A stretch of 64,000 nt of DNA from Blastomonas aquatica (lineage in GTDB: Bacteria; Pseudomonadota; Alphaproteobacteria; Sphingomonadales; Sphingomonadaceae). The DNA is taken from assembly GCF_014639875.1 (NCBI RefSeq), contig NZ_BMGD01000003.1, positions 434,001-498,000 of the forward strand, in the 5' to 3' direction. The number at the start of each line of letters is the position of its first letter. Within the stretch, counting starts at the first letter, position 1. Shown here piece by piece: positions 50,819 to 61,241 of the stretch. Both the position numbers and the translations under genes were made by a program. The notes beneath the pieces were generated by a model, which did no database searches, was not told the origin of the DNA, and was given only the letters and a program-made list of their open reading frames with translations.

Positions 50819-51277
50819 TCAGGCCGGCGGATCGGCGATCATTGCGGTGAAGCCGACCTCGCAAGCCAATATGCCGTTCATTTCAGCCCGCGCCTTGAAC
50901 TTGCACACCTTGGCGCGCTTCTGCTCGAACTCGGCATGCAGATCGAGCAGGACACCCGGCTCAACCGGCGCACGGAACTTCGCGCCGTCGATCGCCATGA
51001 AATAGACGAGCTTGCCCGAACCTGCCAGACCCATCGATTCGACCGCGAGAATGCCCGCCGCCTGCGCCAGCGCCTCGATGATCAACACACCGGGCATGAT
51101 CGGGCGTCCCGGGAAATGCCCCTGGAAGAACGGCTCGTTCATGCTGACGGCCTTGATCGCGTGGATCGACTGGTCCTTGTCCAGCCGTGCCACGCGATCA
51201 ACCAGCAACATCGGGTAGCGGTGCGGAAGCGCCGCCAGCACCTTCAGGATGTCATAAGGGTGCTGTTCGTCCGTCAT
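50819..51277 (-). CDS. fabZ: 3-hydroxyacyl-ACP dehydratase FabZ
   Basis: FabZ dehydrates 3-hydroxyacyl-ACP in fatty acid elongation. The 152-residue hotdog-fold protein has the catalytic H54 in [12 protein letters not shown] and E68 in [10 protein letters not shown], with [11 protein letters not shown] at the N-terminus. A GGAGG eight bases upstream marks the start. It follows ompH by 17 bp with no lpxD between and no lpxA after it, unlike the usual order. Confidence 0.97.
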   Translation of the reverse strand: MTDEQHPYDILKVLAALPHRYPMLLVDRVARLDKDQSIHAIKAVSMNEPFFQGHFPGRPIMPGVLIIEALAQAAGILAVESMGLAGSGKLVYFMAIDGAKFRAPVEPGVLLDLHAEFEQKRAKVCKFKARAEMNGILACEVGFTAMIADPPA

Positions 51278-51294
51278 GCTGTGATCCTCCGGGA

Positions 51295-51987
51295 TTACCG
51301 GCCTTCAGGCTGCTGAGCGGCAGGAGCTGCCGGTGCTGCGGCGGGAGCTGCACCGTTGGCTGCGGCGGCACGCGCCTGCTGTTCGCGCTGCTGACGGGGC
51401 AGCCAGCCCTGCGGAGGCACGAGCTGCGCGCTCGGGATGGCTGCGTTCAGCTCTGCGGTGATGTCCTTGGTCATGTCATAGGCATCGTTGTGTGCCAGCG
51501 TCGAACCGACTTCAAAAACGACACTGATCTTGCGCTTGGTCATCGCCGAGCGAACCGCTGCGTCGAACTTTTCGCTGATTTGCTCGAGGACGTAGGCTTC
51601 CGACAGCGCGACCGGCTGAAGGATTTCCTGAACTTCCTGCGAACCCTGCTCGCGCAGCTGCTGGATCTGGCCCAGCTGCTGCTGCAACGCGGCCTGATTG
51701 GCGTTGGCGTTGGGTGCCTGAACGTCGGCGTTGAACTTGGTCACCAGCGGCTCGAGCTGCTGGCGAAGCTGGTTCGACTTTGCCTGCGCGGCGTCATACT
51801 GCGCTTTGTAGGTGGTAGGACGCGCAGCGTTCGCACTGACGAACGCCGCCGATTCAACAACCGCGCGACGCTGGTCGGCGATGCCGATACCCTGAACGGT
51901 CTGCGCCATGGCAGGAGCGATGACGCCCGAGGCGACGGTGCCGAAAGCCATCAGGGCAGCGGCGGTGCATTTCAAAAGAGTTTTCAT
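51295..51987 (-). CDS. ompH: OmpH/Skp-family periplasmic chaperone
   Basis: The 230-residue protein has a signal peptide (cleavage near AMAQ) and a long coiled-coil, alanine- and glutamine-rich body as in Skp, which carries unfolded outer-membrane proteins to BAM. The C-terminal 35 residues ([20 protein letters not shown]) are an Ala/Pro-rich tail not typical of Skp. It overlaps the bamA stop by one codon (ATGA). Confidence 0.88.
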   Translation of the reverse strand: MKTLLKCTAAALMAFGTVASGVIAPAMAQTVQGIGIADQRRAVVESAAFVSANAARPTTYKAQYDAAQAKSNQLRQQLEPLVTKFNADVQAPNANANQAALQQQLGQIQQLREQGSQEVQEILQPVALSEAYVLEQISEKFDAAVRSAMTKRKISVVFEVGSTLAHNDAYDMTKDITAELNAAIPSAQLVPPQGWLPRQQREQQARAAAANGAAPAAAPAAPAAQQPEGR

Positions 51988-54671
51988 CAGAACTGGGTCC
52001 CTACGTTGAATGTGAAGAGGCGGGTGTCGTCGCCCGGCTCTTTGAGCAGGGCACGGGCAATATCGATACGGAACGGTCCAAACGGCGAGTTCCAGTTAAC
52101 GCCAAAGCCCACCGAAACTCGCGGCTTGGGCGAATCGCCAAAGAACTGTTCGGTGAAGAAAAGGCTGGGCGTGTTGGGATTGCCGTTCGCGTCCACTGCA
52201 TCGGTGGTGGTCGTGATGACCGTCTGACCTTGTTCATTGACTGTGGTGGTCAGAAATTGCAGCGCATTGGTGGTCAGATCGCGGTTCTGCACGGTCTGCA
52301 GGATCGGCTGCACGACGCCGAACACCGCGCCTGCATCGACGAACACCGATGGCCGCAATCCAAGCTCACGCGCACCGCTGCCCAGCGGAATGTCGAGTTC
52401 GGCGCGTGCCAGGTAATAGGACCGACCGCCCAGCGCGTCGTCTTGCTGGTTTCTGTTGCGCGGTTGCAAGACGTTGACGGGCACCCCGTCGACGAGTTCC
52501 GGGCCGAAGAAGTTGCGGATGACGCGCGGGCCGACGCCGCGAATATCGAAACCGCGGATTTGCGGCTGGCCGAGGAAGAAACGGTCGGTCAGCCGGATAT
52601 CATCGATACCTTGTGCGGGCGAACCACGGTTTTCGAACGCGATGATGTGACCACCCTCGGCCGCCACGGTAAAGATGAAGTCGCTGCGGCCCAGACGCCA
52701 GTGCTTCGAGGCATTCAAACGGGTACGTAGATAGCTGACCGAACCGCCGAGACCGGCAAAATCCTGCGACAGTGTTACGTTCTGTCCGCGGGTCGGCCGC
52801 ACGCGGTTGTCGCGGTCGTCATAGATCAGCGAATAACCGAGCATCGACGTCGTCCGCTGCCCCAGGTTGTCGCAGAGGAAGAAGCCGGCGCGCACGGGGT
52901 CGCATTCGAGCACCCCGTCGCCGTTAAGGTCAGAGAAAAACTGACCACGGTCCAGCGTAACGTCATCGACGGTCAGCGAATAGCGCAGCAGTGCCGAGAC
53001 ATATTCGGTCAGCGGTACGCCCAACCGCAAGGAGGCGCCGGTGGTCAGCTGCTCGAATGTGGTGTTGCGCGAGTTGTTCACGAAGTTGAAGCTGTTGAGA
53101 TCGCGCCGGAAGATATCCGCGCCGAACGACAGGTTCTTGTCGAATACGTAAGGCTCGGTGAAGCTGAGGTTGATCCCCTGCGAGAAGCGCGAATAGTTGA
53201 CGCTGGCGCCGATCGTCTGGCCCTTGCCGCGGAAGTTCCGCTGACGGATCGATGCTTGCAGAATGAAGTTTTCGATCGACGAGAAACCGGCGGACAGCTG
53301 AAGCTCGCCCGTAGCCTTTTCTTCGACATTGGCTTCAAGAATGATGCGGTCAGGGGCGCTGCCCTGCCTTTGCTCGATCGCGAACTTCTCCTGGAAATAT
53401 CCCAGCGAATTGATGCGGTTTTCCGAGCGCTTGACCAGGAAGCTGTTGAACGCATCGCCTTCGTTCAGGCGGAATTCGCGCCGGACAATCTTGTCTTGGG
53501 TCAGTGTGTTGCCGTTGATGTCGATCCGCTCGACATACACGCGCGCGGCCTCTGCCAACTCGAACGTGATGTCCATGGTGAGCGTTTCGCGGTCGCGATT
53601 GAAATTGGGACGCACATCGGCAAAAGCATATCCGAACAGGCCGGCAGTTTCGCTCAACTGCTCGACGGTGTCTTCGACCTGCTTGGCGTTGTACCAGTCG
53701 CCCGACTTCATCGGAAGCTGGGCCTTGAGCCCCTCTTCGGAGAAATCGCGGATCTGGCTCTCGACCAGAACCTCGCCGAACTTGTAGCGCTCGCCCTCTT
53801 CGACCACATAGGTGATGATGAAGTCACGCTTGTCGGGGGTCAGTTCGGCAACCGCGGAAATGACGCGGAAGTCGGCATAGCCCTGGGTCAGATAGAACTG
53901 GCGCAGCTTCTGCTGGTCGAACGCCATCTTGTCGGGGTCATAGGCATCGCCCGAGCTGAAGAACCGGTAGAAACGTGATTGCTTGGTGACCATCTCACCG
54001 CGCAGCTCGCCGTCAGAAAACTTCTCGTTGCCCAAGATGTTGATCTGGCGAACCTTAGATTTGGGTCCTTCGGTGATTTCGAACACCACATCGACGCGGT
54101 TCTGGTCCTGCTGGACCATCTTGGGCTCGACGGTGGCGGCAAAACGGCCCTGGCGTTTATAAAGCTCGATGATTCGCGCGACATCGGCGCGGACCTTGGT
54201 GCGGGTGAAGATCTGGCGGGGCGAAAGCCGGATTTCGGGAAGGATCTTGTCGTCCTTGATCCGCTTGTTGCCTTCAAGGATGACACGGTTGATCACCGGG
54301 TTTTCCTTGACGTCGATGACCACTGCGCCGTCGTTGTTGCGGATCGACACGTCGGCGAACAGTTCGGTCTCGAACAGATCGCGCAAGGCCTGATCGGCTG
54401 CTACCTGGGTATAAACATCGCCCACGCGCAACTGAATGTAGGAACGAACCGTATCGGACTCGATCCGCTGAGATCCGTTGACGGTGATCGAGCGAATCTG
54501 CTGGCCCTGCGGCACTACGGGGGCAGGGGCCGCTGCGGGTACCGATGCCGGCGGTGCGACCGGCCCTGCAGTCTGCGCGAATGCGGCAGACGTGGTCCCG
54601 GCCAAAATGGTTGAGCCCAGCAACAGGCCGAGGGCTCGCACGCCAATGGCGATTTTCTGTTCAGATTTCAC
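51987..54671 (-). CDS. bamA: outer-membrane protein assembly factor BamA
   Basis: BamA is the central Omp85 barrel that folds outer-membrane proteins. The 894-residue protein has a signal peptide, five POTRA domains (about 55-460; VNGSQRIESDTVRSYI opens the first) and a barrel ending in phenylalanine (FNVGTQF), with the conserved DRFFLGQPQIRGFDIRGVGPR segment. GTG start. It is followed by ompH and preceded by rseP. Confidence 0.97.
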   Translation of the reverse strand: MKSEQKIAIGVRALGLLLGSTILAGTTSAAFAQTAGPVAPPASVPAAAPAPVVPQGQQIRSITVNGSQRIESDTVRSYIQLRVGDVYTQVAADQALRDLFETELFADVSIRNNDGAVVIDVKENPVINRVILEGNKRIKDDKILPEIRLSPRQIFTRTKVRADVARIIELYKRQGRFAATVEPKMVQQDQNRVDVVFEITEGPKSKVRQINILGNEKFSDGELRGEMVTKQSRFYRFFSSGDAYDPDKMAFDQQKLRQFYLTQGYADFRVISAVAELTPDKRDFIITYVVEEGERYKFGEVLVESQIRDFSEEGLKAQLPMKSGDWYNAKQVEDTVEQLSETAGLFGYAFADVRPNFNRDRETLTMDITFELAEAARVYVERIDINGNTLTQDKIVRREFRLNEGDAFNSFLVKRSENRINSLGYFQEKFAIEQRQGSAPDRIILEANVEEKATGELQLSAGFSSIENFILQASIRQRNFRGKGQTIGASVNYSRFSQGINLSFTEPYVFDKNLSFGADIFRRDLNSFNFVNNSRNTTFEQLTTGASLRLGVPLTEYVSALLRYSLTVDDVTLDRGQFFSDLNGDGVLECDPVRAGFFLCDNLGQRTTSMLGYSLIYDDRDNRVRPTRGQNVTLSQDFAGLGGSVSYLRTRLNASKHWRLGRSDFIFTVAAEGGHIIAFENRGSPAQGIDDIRLTDRFFLGQPQIRGFDIRGVGPRVIRNFFGPELVDGVPVNVLQPRNRNQQDDALGGRSYYLARAELDIPLGSGARELGLRPSVFVDAGAVFGVVQPILQTVQNRDLTTNALQFLTTTVNEQGQTVITTTTDAVDANGNPNTPSLFFTEQFFGDSPKPRVSVGFGVNWNSPFGPFRIDIARALLKEPGDDTRLFTFNVGTQF

Positions 54672-54789
54672 GGAAAAAGACCCACCCTAAGCCACAAAAC
54701 ACATCAGACGGTCCCTGTAGATGCCGTCCAATAACCCGCCCCGGTGCGCAAACCCCTGCATCATCCGCCGCAATCAATCAACCAGTCTT

Positions 54790-55902
54790 TCAGCCCAGCA
54801 GGCCGAACGACGCCAGATCGTTAACGGTCACGAACACCATCAAAGCCAGCACTGCCGCCAGCCCTGATCGAAATGCCCATTCCATGACCTTGGGATTGAC
54901 CGGCTTGCGCCGAATTCCCTCGATCGCATAGAAAAGCAAATGTCCGCCATCGAGCATCGGGATTGGCAGCAGGTTGATGAACCCTAAGTTAATTGAGATC
55001 AGCGCGATGAAGAAGATGAAGTCGTCTGGTCCCGCGGCCAGCTGTTCACCCGAGACCTGCGCGATCTTGAGCGGCCCTCCAAGCTCGGACACCGACCGGC
55101 GCCCGGTGATCACCTGGCCCAGCGTCGCGACCATCAATTTCACGATTTCCCCGGTGCGCTGGACTGCCACGACCGGTGCCTCGATCAGCGAAACATCGCG
55201 GATGATCGGCTTGGCCGACATGATGCCCAGCCGCCCGATGCGGTATTCGTTGCCGAAGCGGTCTTTCTGGACTTCGACGCCGATATCGAAGCTAAACTCG
55301 CGCGAGGTGCCATCACGGTCCGCGCGGACCGTGATGCGCTCGCCGGGACGGTGGGCAATCTTGCGACCGACCTCGTCGAACCATTCGACCGCCTCGCCAT
55401 CGATCGAGGTGATCTTGTCCCCGGGCAACAGACCCGCCTCGGCAGCGGCAGAGGAGGGGACCAGATCTGCGATCACCGTCGGCGTCACGCTCTTGCCATA
55501 GGCGAAGGCGAACCCGGCGAGGATCAGAATGGCGAACAGGAAGTTGATGGCAGGGCCTGCAAACACGATCAGCGCGCGCTGAAGCAGCGACTTCGACTGG
55601 AAGGTGCGGTTGCGCTCATCGGCGGGGAGCGATTGCCATTCCGGGTCGGCGCGACTGGCCGGATCCATGTCGCCAGCGAACTGAACATAGCCGCCCAGCG
55701 GCAGCATGCCCAGCTTCCAGCGCGTTCCGCGCTTGTCGGTCCATCCGGCGATTTCTCGGCCAAAACCGATCGAGAACGATTCCGCCTTCACTCCGAACCA
55801 GCGCCCGACCAGATAATGGCCCATCTCATGAACGAAGACGAGGGGACCCAATACCAGCAGAAAGGCGAGTACGGTCAGCAGAAATCCTGGATTTTCGCTC
55901 AA
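54790..55902 (-). CDS. rseP: RseP-type site-2 metalloprotease
   Basis: This M50 intramembrane zinc protease cleaves anti-sigma factors and remnant signal peptides. The 370-residue protein has H25-E-M-G-H29 in the first helix, a PDZ-like domain (about 120-210) and the second metal motif LLPIPMLDGGHLLF. It overlaps dxr by four bases (TTGA). Four hydrophobic segments fit the family. Confidence 0.95.
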   Translation of the reverse strand: MSENPGFLLTVLAFLLVLGPLVFVHEMGHYLVGRWFGVKAESFSIGFGREIAGWTDKRGTRWKLGMLPLGGYVQFAGDMDPASRADPEWQSLPADERNRTFQSKSLLQRALIVFAGPAINFLFAILILAGFAFAYGKSVTPTVIADLVPSSAAAEAGLLPGDKITSIDGEAVEWFDEVGRKIAHRPGERITVRADRDGTSREFSFDIGVEVQKDRFGNEYRIGRLGIMSAKPIIRDVSLIEAPVVAVQRTGEIVKLMVATLGQVITGRRSVSELGGPLKIAQVSGEQLAAGPDDFIFFIALISINLGFINLLPIPMLDGGHLLFYAIEGIRRKPVNPKVMEWAFRSGLAAVLALMVFVTVNDLASFGLLG

Positions 55903-57116
55903 TTTCGGTCCTTGGTCGATATCGCGACTGCAGCCATCGCGCGCGCTTCACGGTCAATTGCCAGCACATCCTGCAGGGATTGCGGCGCAGACGGGATATA
56001 GCCTGCCAGAACGTCGGATACAATTGCGGCAATATCGAGAAACCCGATACGACCCTCCAGGAACGCGGCAACCGCGATCTCGTTTGCCGCATTGAGGATC
56101 GCAGGAGCGCTGCCGCCTGCCGCAATCGCTGCGCGGCAGATGCCGGGGCCGGGGAAGCGTTCGGTATCGAGCGGCTCGAACGTCAGCTGGCCGATGGTCG
56201 CCAGATCGAGCGGGGTACATTGCGTTGCAATCCGCTGCGGCCAGGCTAGCGCGCTGGCAATCGGGATCTTCATGTCGGGCGCACCCAGCTGCGCGAGCGT
56301 CGAGCGGTCGCGATACTCGACCATCGAATGGATCACCGACTGGGGGTGGACCAGGATACGGATGGCATCGAGCCCGACCGGAAACAGATGGTGCGCCTCG
56401 ATCAGCTCGAGCCCCTTGTTGAACATCGTCGCGCTATCGACCGAAATTTTCGCGCCCATCGACCAGTTGGGGTGCGCGACGGCCTGGTCGGGGCGGGCCG
56501 CCCGCATCTGCTCGGTCGTCCAGGTGCGGAAAGGGCCACCGCTCGCGGTCAGCGTAATGCTTTCGACCTCGTCAATGTTACCGCCGGCAAGGCACTGGAA
56601 AATCGCGTTATGTTCCGAATCAACCGGGAGCAGGGTGGCGCCGCTGGAGCGCGCTGCCTCGATCATCAGGGCGCCTGCAGAAACCAGAGCCTCCTTGTTT
56701 GCGAGCGCAACGCTTCGTCCGCGCAGCAGGCTGCGCATAATCGGCGCAAGGCCAGCGCAGCCGACGATCGCGGCCATCGTCCAGTCCGCGTCGATGTCTG
56801 CCGCATCGAGGAGCGCCTGCGCACCGGACCAGGCCTGGGTGTTGGTACCCTGCAGCGCGTCGGCGAGTGCATCATGCTGTGCTGCATCGCTGATTACCGC
56901 GACTTCGGCGGAGAACTCACGCGCGAGTTTTGCAAGCCCCGAAGCATCGCTGTGCGCGGTCAGCGCGACCACGCGATAGGCGGAAGGATTGAGCCGGACG
57001 AGATCGAGCGTCGAGGTGCCGACCGATCCGGTGGCGCCGAAGATGCTGATGCTGCGCGGGGGCGGGGAAGGGGGCGGCACGGTGCGGCCGGATGAGAGCA
57101 TGTTGGGTCGCGACAT
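55899..57116 (-). CDS. dxr: 1-deoxy-D-xylulose 5-phosphate reductoisomerase
   Basis: DXR makes methylerythritol phosphate in the MEP isoprenoid pathway. The 405-residue protein has the NADPH-binding SIFGATGSVGTSTLDL motif, ALANKEALVSAG, VDSEHNAIFQ metal-binding motif and the SGGPFR loop. Length is normal. Seven bases separate it from cdsA. Confidence 0.97.
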   Translation of the reverse strand: MSRPNMLSSGRTVPPPSPPPRSISIFGATGSVGTSTLDLVRLNPSAYRVVALTAHSDASGLAKLAREFSAEVAVISDAAQHDALADALQGTNTQAWSGAQALLDAADIDADWTMAAIVGCAGLAPIMRSLLRGRSVALANKEALVSAGALMIEAARSSGATLLPVDSEHNAIFQCLAGGNIDEVESITLTASGGPFRTWTTEQMRAARPDQAVAHPNWSMGAKISVDSATMFNKGLELIEAHHLFPVGLDAIRILVHPQSVIHSMVEYRDRSTLAQLGAPDMKIPIASALAWPQRIATQCTPLDLATIGQLTFEPLDTERFPGPGICRAAIAAGGSAPAILNAANEIAVAAFLEGRIGFLDIAAIVSDVLAGYIPSAPQSLQDVLAIDREARAMAAVAISTKDRN

Positions 57117-57123
57117 AAGAGGG

Positions 57124-57930
57124 CTACCCTAGCGCCCAAAATGCGTTGGCTGCAACCAGCAGTGCGACGACCGGAGCGACCGGCACCAGGCCGTCAACCC
57201 GGTCCAGTATGCCGCCATGGCCGGGGATTAGCGTGCCCGAATCTTTGACGCCTGCCTGCCGCTTCATCCAGCTTTCGAGAAAATCGCCGATTTGCGCGAT
57301 GATTGCCAAGGGCGCACTGGCCAGCACCAGCACATAAGGCAGGTCGAATTGTGTGCGCATGAACAGCGCAAAGCCGAATGCAGCGATCATGCCGCCGGCA
57401 AGCCCGGCCCAAGTCTTGCTGGGGCTGATCGATGGCGCGATCTTGGGGCCGCCAATGCCGCGCCCGGCAAAATACGCGCCGACATCGGTCGCCCAAACCG
57501 TCGCCATCGTCCAGAAGGCCAGCATCAGGCCGTTGTCCTGCTGGCGCAGATACAGCAGCGCCATGACGGGAAGCGCGCAATAGAACACACCCCAGGCGAG
57601 CCGAAAGCTGCGATCGATCGTCGCGATGAAGAAGGCGCCGCCGATGATGAAGCCGAACGACAGGAACCCGGGACCATCGGCGAACGGCGACAGCATCGAC
57701 AGCGAAGCCATCAGCGCCAGCATCGACAGCCGTCTGCGGTCGAGCCGCCCGACCAACGTGGCCCATTCGTGCTGCATCGTCAACGCGCCTGCCATCAGCA
57801 GGAGCCAAAAGGCAACACCGCCGAGCCAGAGCGCCACCGCGGCGATTGCGACAAGCACAATCCCCGACGCCGTGCGTACCGCCAGATCATTGCCGAAGAG
57901 CGAGCGCCGGACGGGTTCAGCGGCCACCAA
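57124..57930 (-). CDS. cdsA: phosphatidate cytidylyltransferase
   Basis: CdsA makes CDP-diacylglycerol for phospholipid synthesis. The 268-residue inner-membrane protein has about seven transmembrane segments and the family signature SPSKTWAGLAGG followed by GDFLESWMKRQAGVKDSGTLIPGHGGILDRVDGL. The initial codon may be TTG or the GTG next to it. It overlaps uppS by 14 bases. pssA, which uses its product, is 5 kb away in the same window. Confidence 0.96.
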   Translation of the reverse strand: MVAAEPVRRSLFGNDLAVRTASGIVLVAIAAVALWLGGVAFWLLLMAGALTMQHEWATLVGRLDRRRLSMLALMASLSMLSPFADGPGFLSFGFIIGGAFFIATIDRSFRLAWGVFYCALPVMALLYLRQQDNGLMLAFWTMATVWATDVGAYFAGRGIGGPKIAPSISPSKTWAGLAGGMIAAFGFALFMRTQFDLPYVLVLASAPLAIIAQIGDFLESWMKRQAGVKDSGTLIPGHGGILDRVDGLVPVAPVVALLVAANAFWALG

Positions 57931-58693
57931 AACGCCTCTCGCGTGAGGAAAATGCTTCCAGCGCAGCCTTCAGCGCTGCCCCATCGAAGTCAGGCCACAA
58001 TATGTCGGTGAAATAAAGTTCAGAATATGCTGCCTGCCAAAGCAGGAAGTTGCTCAAGCGCTGCTCGCCCGATGTGCGGATCAGCAAATCCAGGGGCGGC
58101 ATGTCCGCGGTATCAAGCGCTGCATCGATATGCGTGATCTGGATTTCCGCAGGATCGATCTCACCCGTGGCAGCCGAACGCGCCAGCGTCTGCACCGCAC
58201 GCAGCAGTTCATCCTGCGCACCATAATTGAGCGCGATCGCCAGCGTGGTGCCGCTGTTGTGCGCGGTGCGATTCACGACATCGTCGATCATCTCGACCAG
58301 ATCGGGCGCGAGCGCCTTGTAGTTGCCGATGATCTTGAGCCGGACATCGTTGGCAATGAATTCATCGACATCGGCGCGAATGAAATGCCGCAACAACCCC
58401 ATGAGATCGGCGACCTCATCCTCGGGTCGCTTCCAGTTTTCGGAGGAAAACGCATACAGGGTCAATGCTTCGAGCCCCAGGTCGCGCGCGGCGCGCACCG
58501 TCGCCCGCACTGCCTCGACGCCCTGTTTGTGCCCGATGAACCGCGGAACGCCGCGCTTGCTTGCCCAGCGGCCATTGCCATCCATGATGATCGCGGCATG
58601 GCGTACGCCATGGTCGAGCGCGCCACCGGCATGCAGATGGGCCGCAGCCTCCTGCGCGGTTTTGGATAGCTTGGGGCCGGAGCGAAAGATCAC
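57917..58693 (-). CDS. uppS: undecaprenyl pyrophosphate synthase
   Basis: UppS extends farnesyl pyrophosphate to undecaprenyl pyrophosphate for peptidoglycan and polysaccharide carrier lipid. The 258-residue cis-prenyltransferase has D38 in [19 protein letters not shown] and the [23 protein letters not shown] region. GTG start. It overlaps frr by four bases (GTGA). Confidence 0.97.
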   Translation of the reverse strand: MIFRSGPKLSKTAQEAAAHLHAGGALDHGVRHAAIIMDGNGRWASKRGVPRFIGHKQGVEAVRATVRAARDLGLEALTLYAFSSENWKRPEDEVADLMGLLRHFIRADVDEFIANDVRLKIIGNYKALAPDLVEMIDDVVNRTAHNSGTTLAIALNYGAQDELLRAVQTLARSAATGEIDPAEIQITHIDAALDTADMPPLDLLIRTSGEQRLSNFLLWQAAYSELYFTDILWPDFDGAALKAALEAFSSRERRFGGR

Positions 58694-59247
58694 TGACCCA
58701 GGATTTCCTTTTCCTTGTGCGTAGCGGCCGCGTCGGCCTGGGCAATAATATCGTCGGTCAGCTTCTGCACTTCGGTCTCGAGACGCTTGCGCTCGTCCTC
58801 ACTGATCGCGCCCTTCTTCTCGTCGGTCTTGAGCGAATCCATCCCGTCGCGGCGGACGTTGCGGATCGCGATGCGGGCTTTTTCTGCATACTGCCCAGCC
58901 AGCTTGGCGAGTTCCTTGCGGCGCTCTTCGGTCAGATCGGGGATCGGCAGGCGCAGCGTCTGGCCGTCCATGATCGGGTTGAGGCCAAGTCCCGCCGAGC
59001 GGATTGCCTTGTCGGCCGGACCGACGTTCGTCTTGTCCCACACCTGCACTGACAGCATCCGAGGCTCTGGCGCAGAGACGGTCGCGATCTGGGTCAGCGG
59101 CATATGCGAGCCATAAACCTCGACGGTCACCGGATCGAGCAGCGCCACGTTGGCGCGGCCGGTCCGAAGGCCGGAAAGATCGCCCTTGAGCGATTCGACA
59201 GCGCCGTTCATCCGGCGCTCAAGGTCTTTCTTGTCAAACTGTGCCAC
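58690..59247 (-). CDS. frr: ribosome recycling factor
   Basis: RRF splits post-termination ribosomes with EF-G. The 185-residue all-helix/beta-hairpin protein has [24 protein letters not shown] near the N-terminus and the [30 protein letters not shown] and [17 protein letters not shown] motifs. GTG start. Five bases lie between it and pyrH. Confidence 0.97.
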   Translation of the reverse strand: MAQFDKKDLERRMNGAVESLKGDLSGLRTGRANVALLDPVTVEVYGSHMPLTQIATVSAPEPRMLSVQVWDKTNVGPADKAIRSAGLGLNPIMDGQTLRLPIPDLTEERRKELAKLAGQYAEKARIAIRNVRRDGMDSLKTDEKKGAISEDERKRLETEVQKLTDDIIAQADAAATHKEKEILGQ

Positions 59248-59251
59248 AGGT

Positions 59252-59974
59252 TCAGTCCTTCTGATGTACGGTGGTGGCCGTGCCCTGACCGCTCAGCACA
59301 CGGGCAAGATTGCCCTGTTCGCGGATCGAAAACACGACGATGGGGATGGAATTGTCGCGGCACAGCGCCACGGCGCTGGCGTCCATGACCTTCAGATTGT
59401 CTTGCAACACCCGGTCATAACTCAATGTATCATAACGCACGGCGTTGGGGTCCAGCTTGGGATCGGCGTTGTAGACGCCATCAACGCTGGTGCCCTTGAG
59501 CAGCGCATCGCACTTCATTTCGGCAGCACGCAGCGCTGCGCCGGAATCGGTGGTAAAATAAGGCGCGCCCACACCTGCAGCGAAGATGACCACGCGGCCC
59601 TTTTCCAGGTGCCGCTGCGCCCTCCTGCGGATCACCGGCTCACACACCTTGTCCATCTCGATCGCGGATTGGACGCGGGTGGGAACGCCAAGCTGCTCCA
59701 GCGCGCTCTGCATCGCCAGCGCGTTCATCACGGTGGCAAGCATGCCCATATAGTCTGCCTGCGCCCGGTCCATCCCCTGCGCGGCGCCTGCCATGCCGCG
59801 GAAGATGTTGCCGCCGCCGATCACCAGGCAGATTTCAAGCCCGGTGTCCTGCGCCGCCTTCACCTCGCCTGCCATGCGGGTCACGGTCGCCGGATCGATG
59901 CCGTACTGGCCATCACCCATCAAGGCTTCCCCCGACAACTTCAAGAGGATGCGGCGATAGGAGGCGATGGTCAT
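59252..59974 (-). CDS. pyrH: UMP kinase
   Basis: PyrH phosphorylates UMP to UDP. The 240-residue amino-acid-kinase-fold enzyme has [17 protein letters not shown], the GGGNIFRG phosphate loop, [16 protein letters not shown] and the [12 protein letters not shown] region. It precedes frr, and its 205-bp upstream gap to tsf holds a terminator, so it may have a separate promoter. Confidence 0.97.
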   Translation of the reverse strand: MTIASYRRILLKLSGEALMGDGQYGIDPATVTRMAGEVKAAQDTGLEICLVIGGGNIFRGMAGAAQGMDRAQADYMGMLATVMNALAMQSALEQLGVPTRVQSAIEMDKVCEPVIRRRAQRHLEKGRVVIFAAGVGAPYFTTDSGAALRAAEMKCDALLKGTSVDGVYNADPKLDPNAVRYDTLSYDRVLQDNLKVMDASAVALCRDNSIPIVVFSIREQGNLARVLSGQGTATTVHQKD

Positions 59975-60120
59975 GATTTTTCCGGTGATGAAGGCTGATC
60001 GGGCAGCCAGGCTGCCAGGCGTCGCGCACCATAGTCAGTGCATTCGTAGCTGCCAAGCATGTTCCACGTTGGCGCAACTGTTTCAATCCCTTGCCTGCCC
60101 CAGAGGCAAGCGCCGGACGC

Positions 60121-60156
60121 AAAAACGGCGGGCCGCCGTAAATGACCACCCGCCGC
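60121..60156 (-). terminator. rho-independent terminator after tsf
   Basis: On the minus strand a CGGCGGG / CCCGCCG stem is followed by TTTTTG. It is about 25 bases past the tsf stop, so tsf-rpsB may end here and pyrH be transcribed separately or by read-through. Confidence 0.75.
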
Positions 60157-60179
60157 TCTTTGATACCGTGGGGAAGGTC

Positions 60180-61103
60180 TTACAGACCTGCCGCCGCTGC
60201 AACTTCTGCTGCAAAGTCGGTTTCTTCCTTCTCGATGCCTTCGCCGAGCTGGAAGCGGACATAGTCCTTGAGGGTGATCTTGCCGCCGGCATCCTTGGCG
60301 GCCTTGGCCACCACGTCTGCGATCGCGGTCTTGTTGTCGATCACGAACAGCTGGCTGAGCAGCGCGTTTTCCTTTGCGAACTTGGCGATCGCGCCATCGA
60401 CCATCTTGGCCTGCACTTCGGCGGGCTTGCCGCTTTCGGCTGCCTTTTCCTCGGCGATCTTGCGTTCGCGCACGATCATTTCGGCATCCAGGCCGTCGGC
60501 GTTCAGCGCCAGCGGGAAGGCAGCGGCAATGTGCATGCCGATCTGCTTGCCCAGGGGCTCCAGGATGTCTGCCGACACATCGCCTTCGAGCGCGACCAGC
60601 ACGCCGATCTTGCCGAGGTTCGGCGCGACGGCATTGTGCATGTAGGAAACAACAGCACCTTCGCTGACCGAGACGGTCTTGATGCGACGGATCGACTGGT
60701 TCTCACCGATGGTGGCGATCGAGTTGGTCAGCTTTTCGCCGACGGTTTCGCCATCGGGATAGGGAGCGGCCTTGAGCGCTTCGACATCATCACCGGTGGT
60801 CATCGCGACCGAAGTTACCTTGCGGACAAAATCCTGGAACTGTTCGTTCTTTGCGACGAAATCGGTTTCGCTGTTCACTTCGACGGCGATGCCCTTGAGG
60901 CCCTGGACTTCGATGCCGACGAGACCTTCAGCGGCGGTGCGGCTCGACTTCTTTTGAGCGGTGGCGAGGCCCTTGGCGCGCAGCGCATCGACAGCGGCTT
61001 CGATATCGCCATCGGCTTCGGTCAGCGCCTTCTTGGCGTCCATCATGCCGGCGCCGGTGCGCTCGCGCAGTTCCTTAACATTAGCAGCGGTGATAACGGC
61101 CAT
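60180..61103 (-). CDS. tsf: translation elongation factor Ts
   Basis: EF-Ts recycles EF-Tu-GDP. The 307-residue protein starts [27 protein letters not shown] and has the [14 protein letters not shown] motif and a Tsf domain repeated in the C-terminal half. The ATG at 61103 was chosen because AAGGA lies eight bases upstream. It follows rpsB on the minus strand. Confidence 0.98.
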   Translation of the reverse strand: MAVITAANVKELRERTGAGMMDAKKALTEADGDIEAAVDALRAKGLATAQKKSSRTAAEGLVGIEVQGLKGIAVEVNSETDFVAKNEQFQDFVRKVTSVAMTTGDDVEALKAAPYPDGETVGEKLTNSIATIGENQSIRRIKTVSVSEGAVVSYMHNAVAPNLGKIGVLVALEGDVSADILEPLGKQIGMHIAAAFPLALNADGLDAEMIVRERKIAEEKAAESGKPAEVQAKMVDGAIAKFAKENALLSQLFVIDNKTAIADVVAKAAKDAGGKITLKDYVRFQLGEGIEKEETDFAAEVAAAAGL

Positions 61104-61131
61104 GTTCATGTTCCTTGTCTTGAAATGTAAC

Positions 61132-61178
61132 TGCAGGGGCCACAGGTGCGGGCCAGTGCCCGGCCCGTAGCCCCTGCA
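61132..61178 (-). promoter_or_regulatory. hairpin in the rpsB-tsf intergenic region
   Basis: An outer stem TGCAGGGG / CCCCTGCA encloses an inner CGGGCC / GGCCCG stem. It lies about 28 bases before the tsf start, so it may slow or process the rpsB-tsf transcript or influence tsf translation. Confidence 0.45.
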
Positions 61179-61241
61179 TGTGTCAGTTTTGCGAAGCGGC
61201 CGGACGAGCGATCACTCGCCCAGACGCATCAGGCAGCCCGA

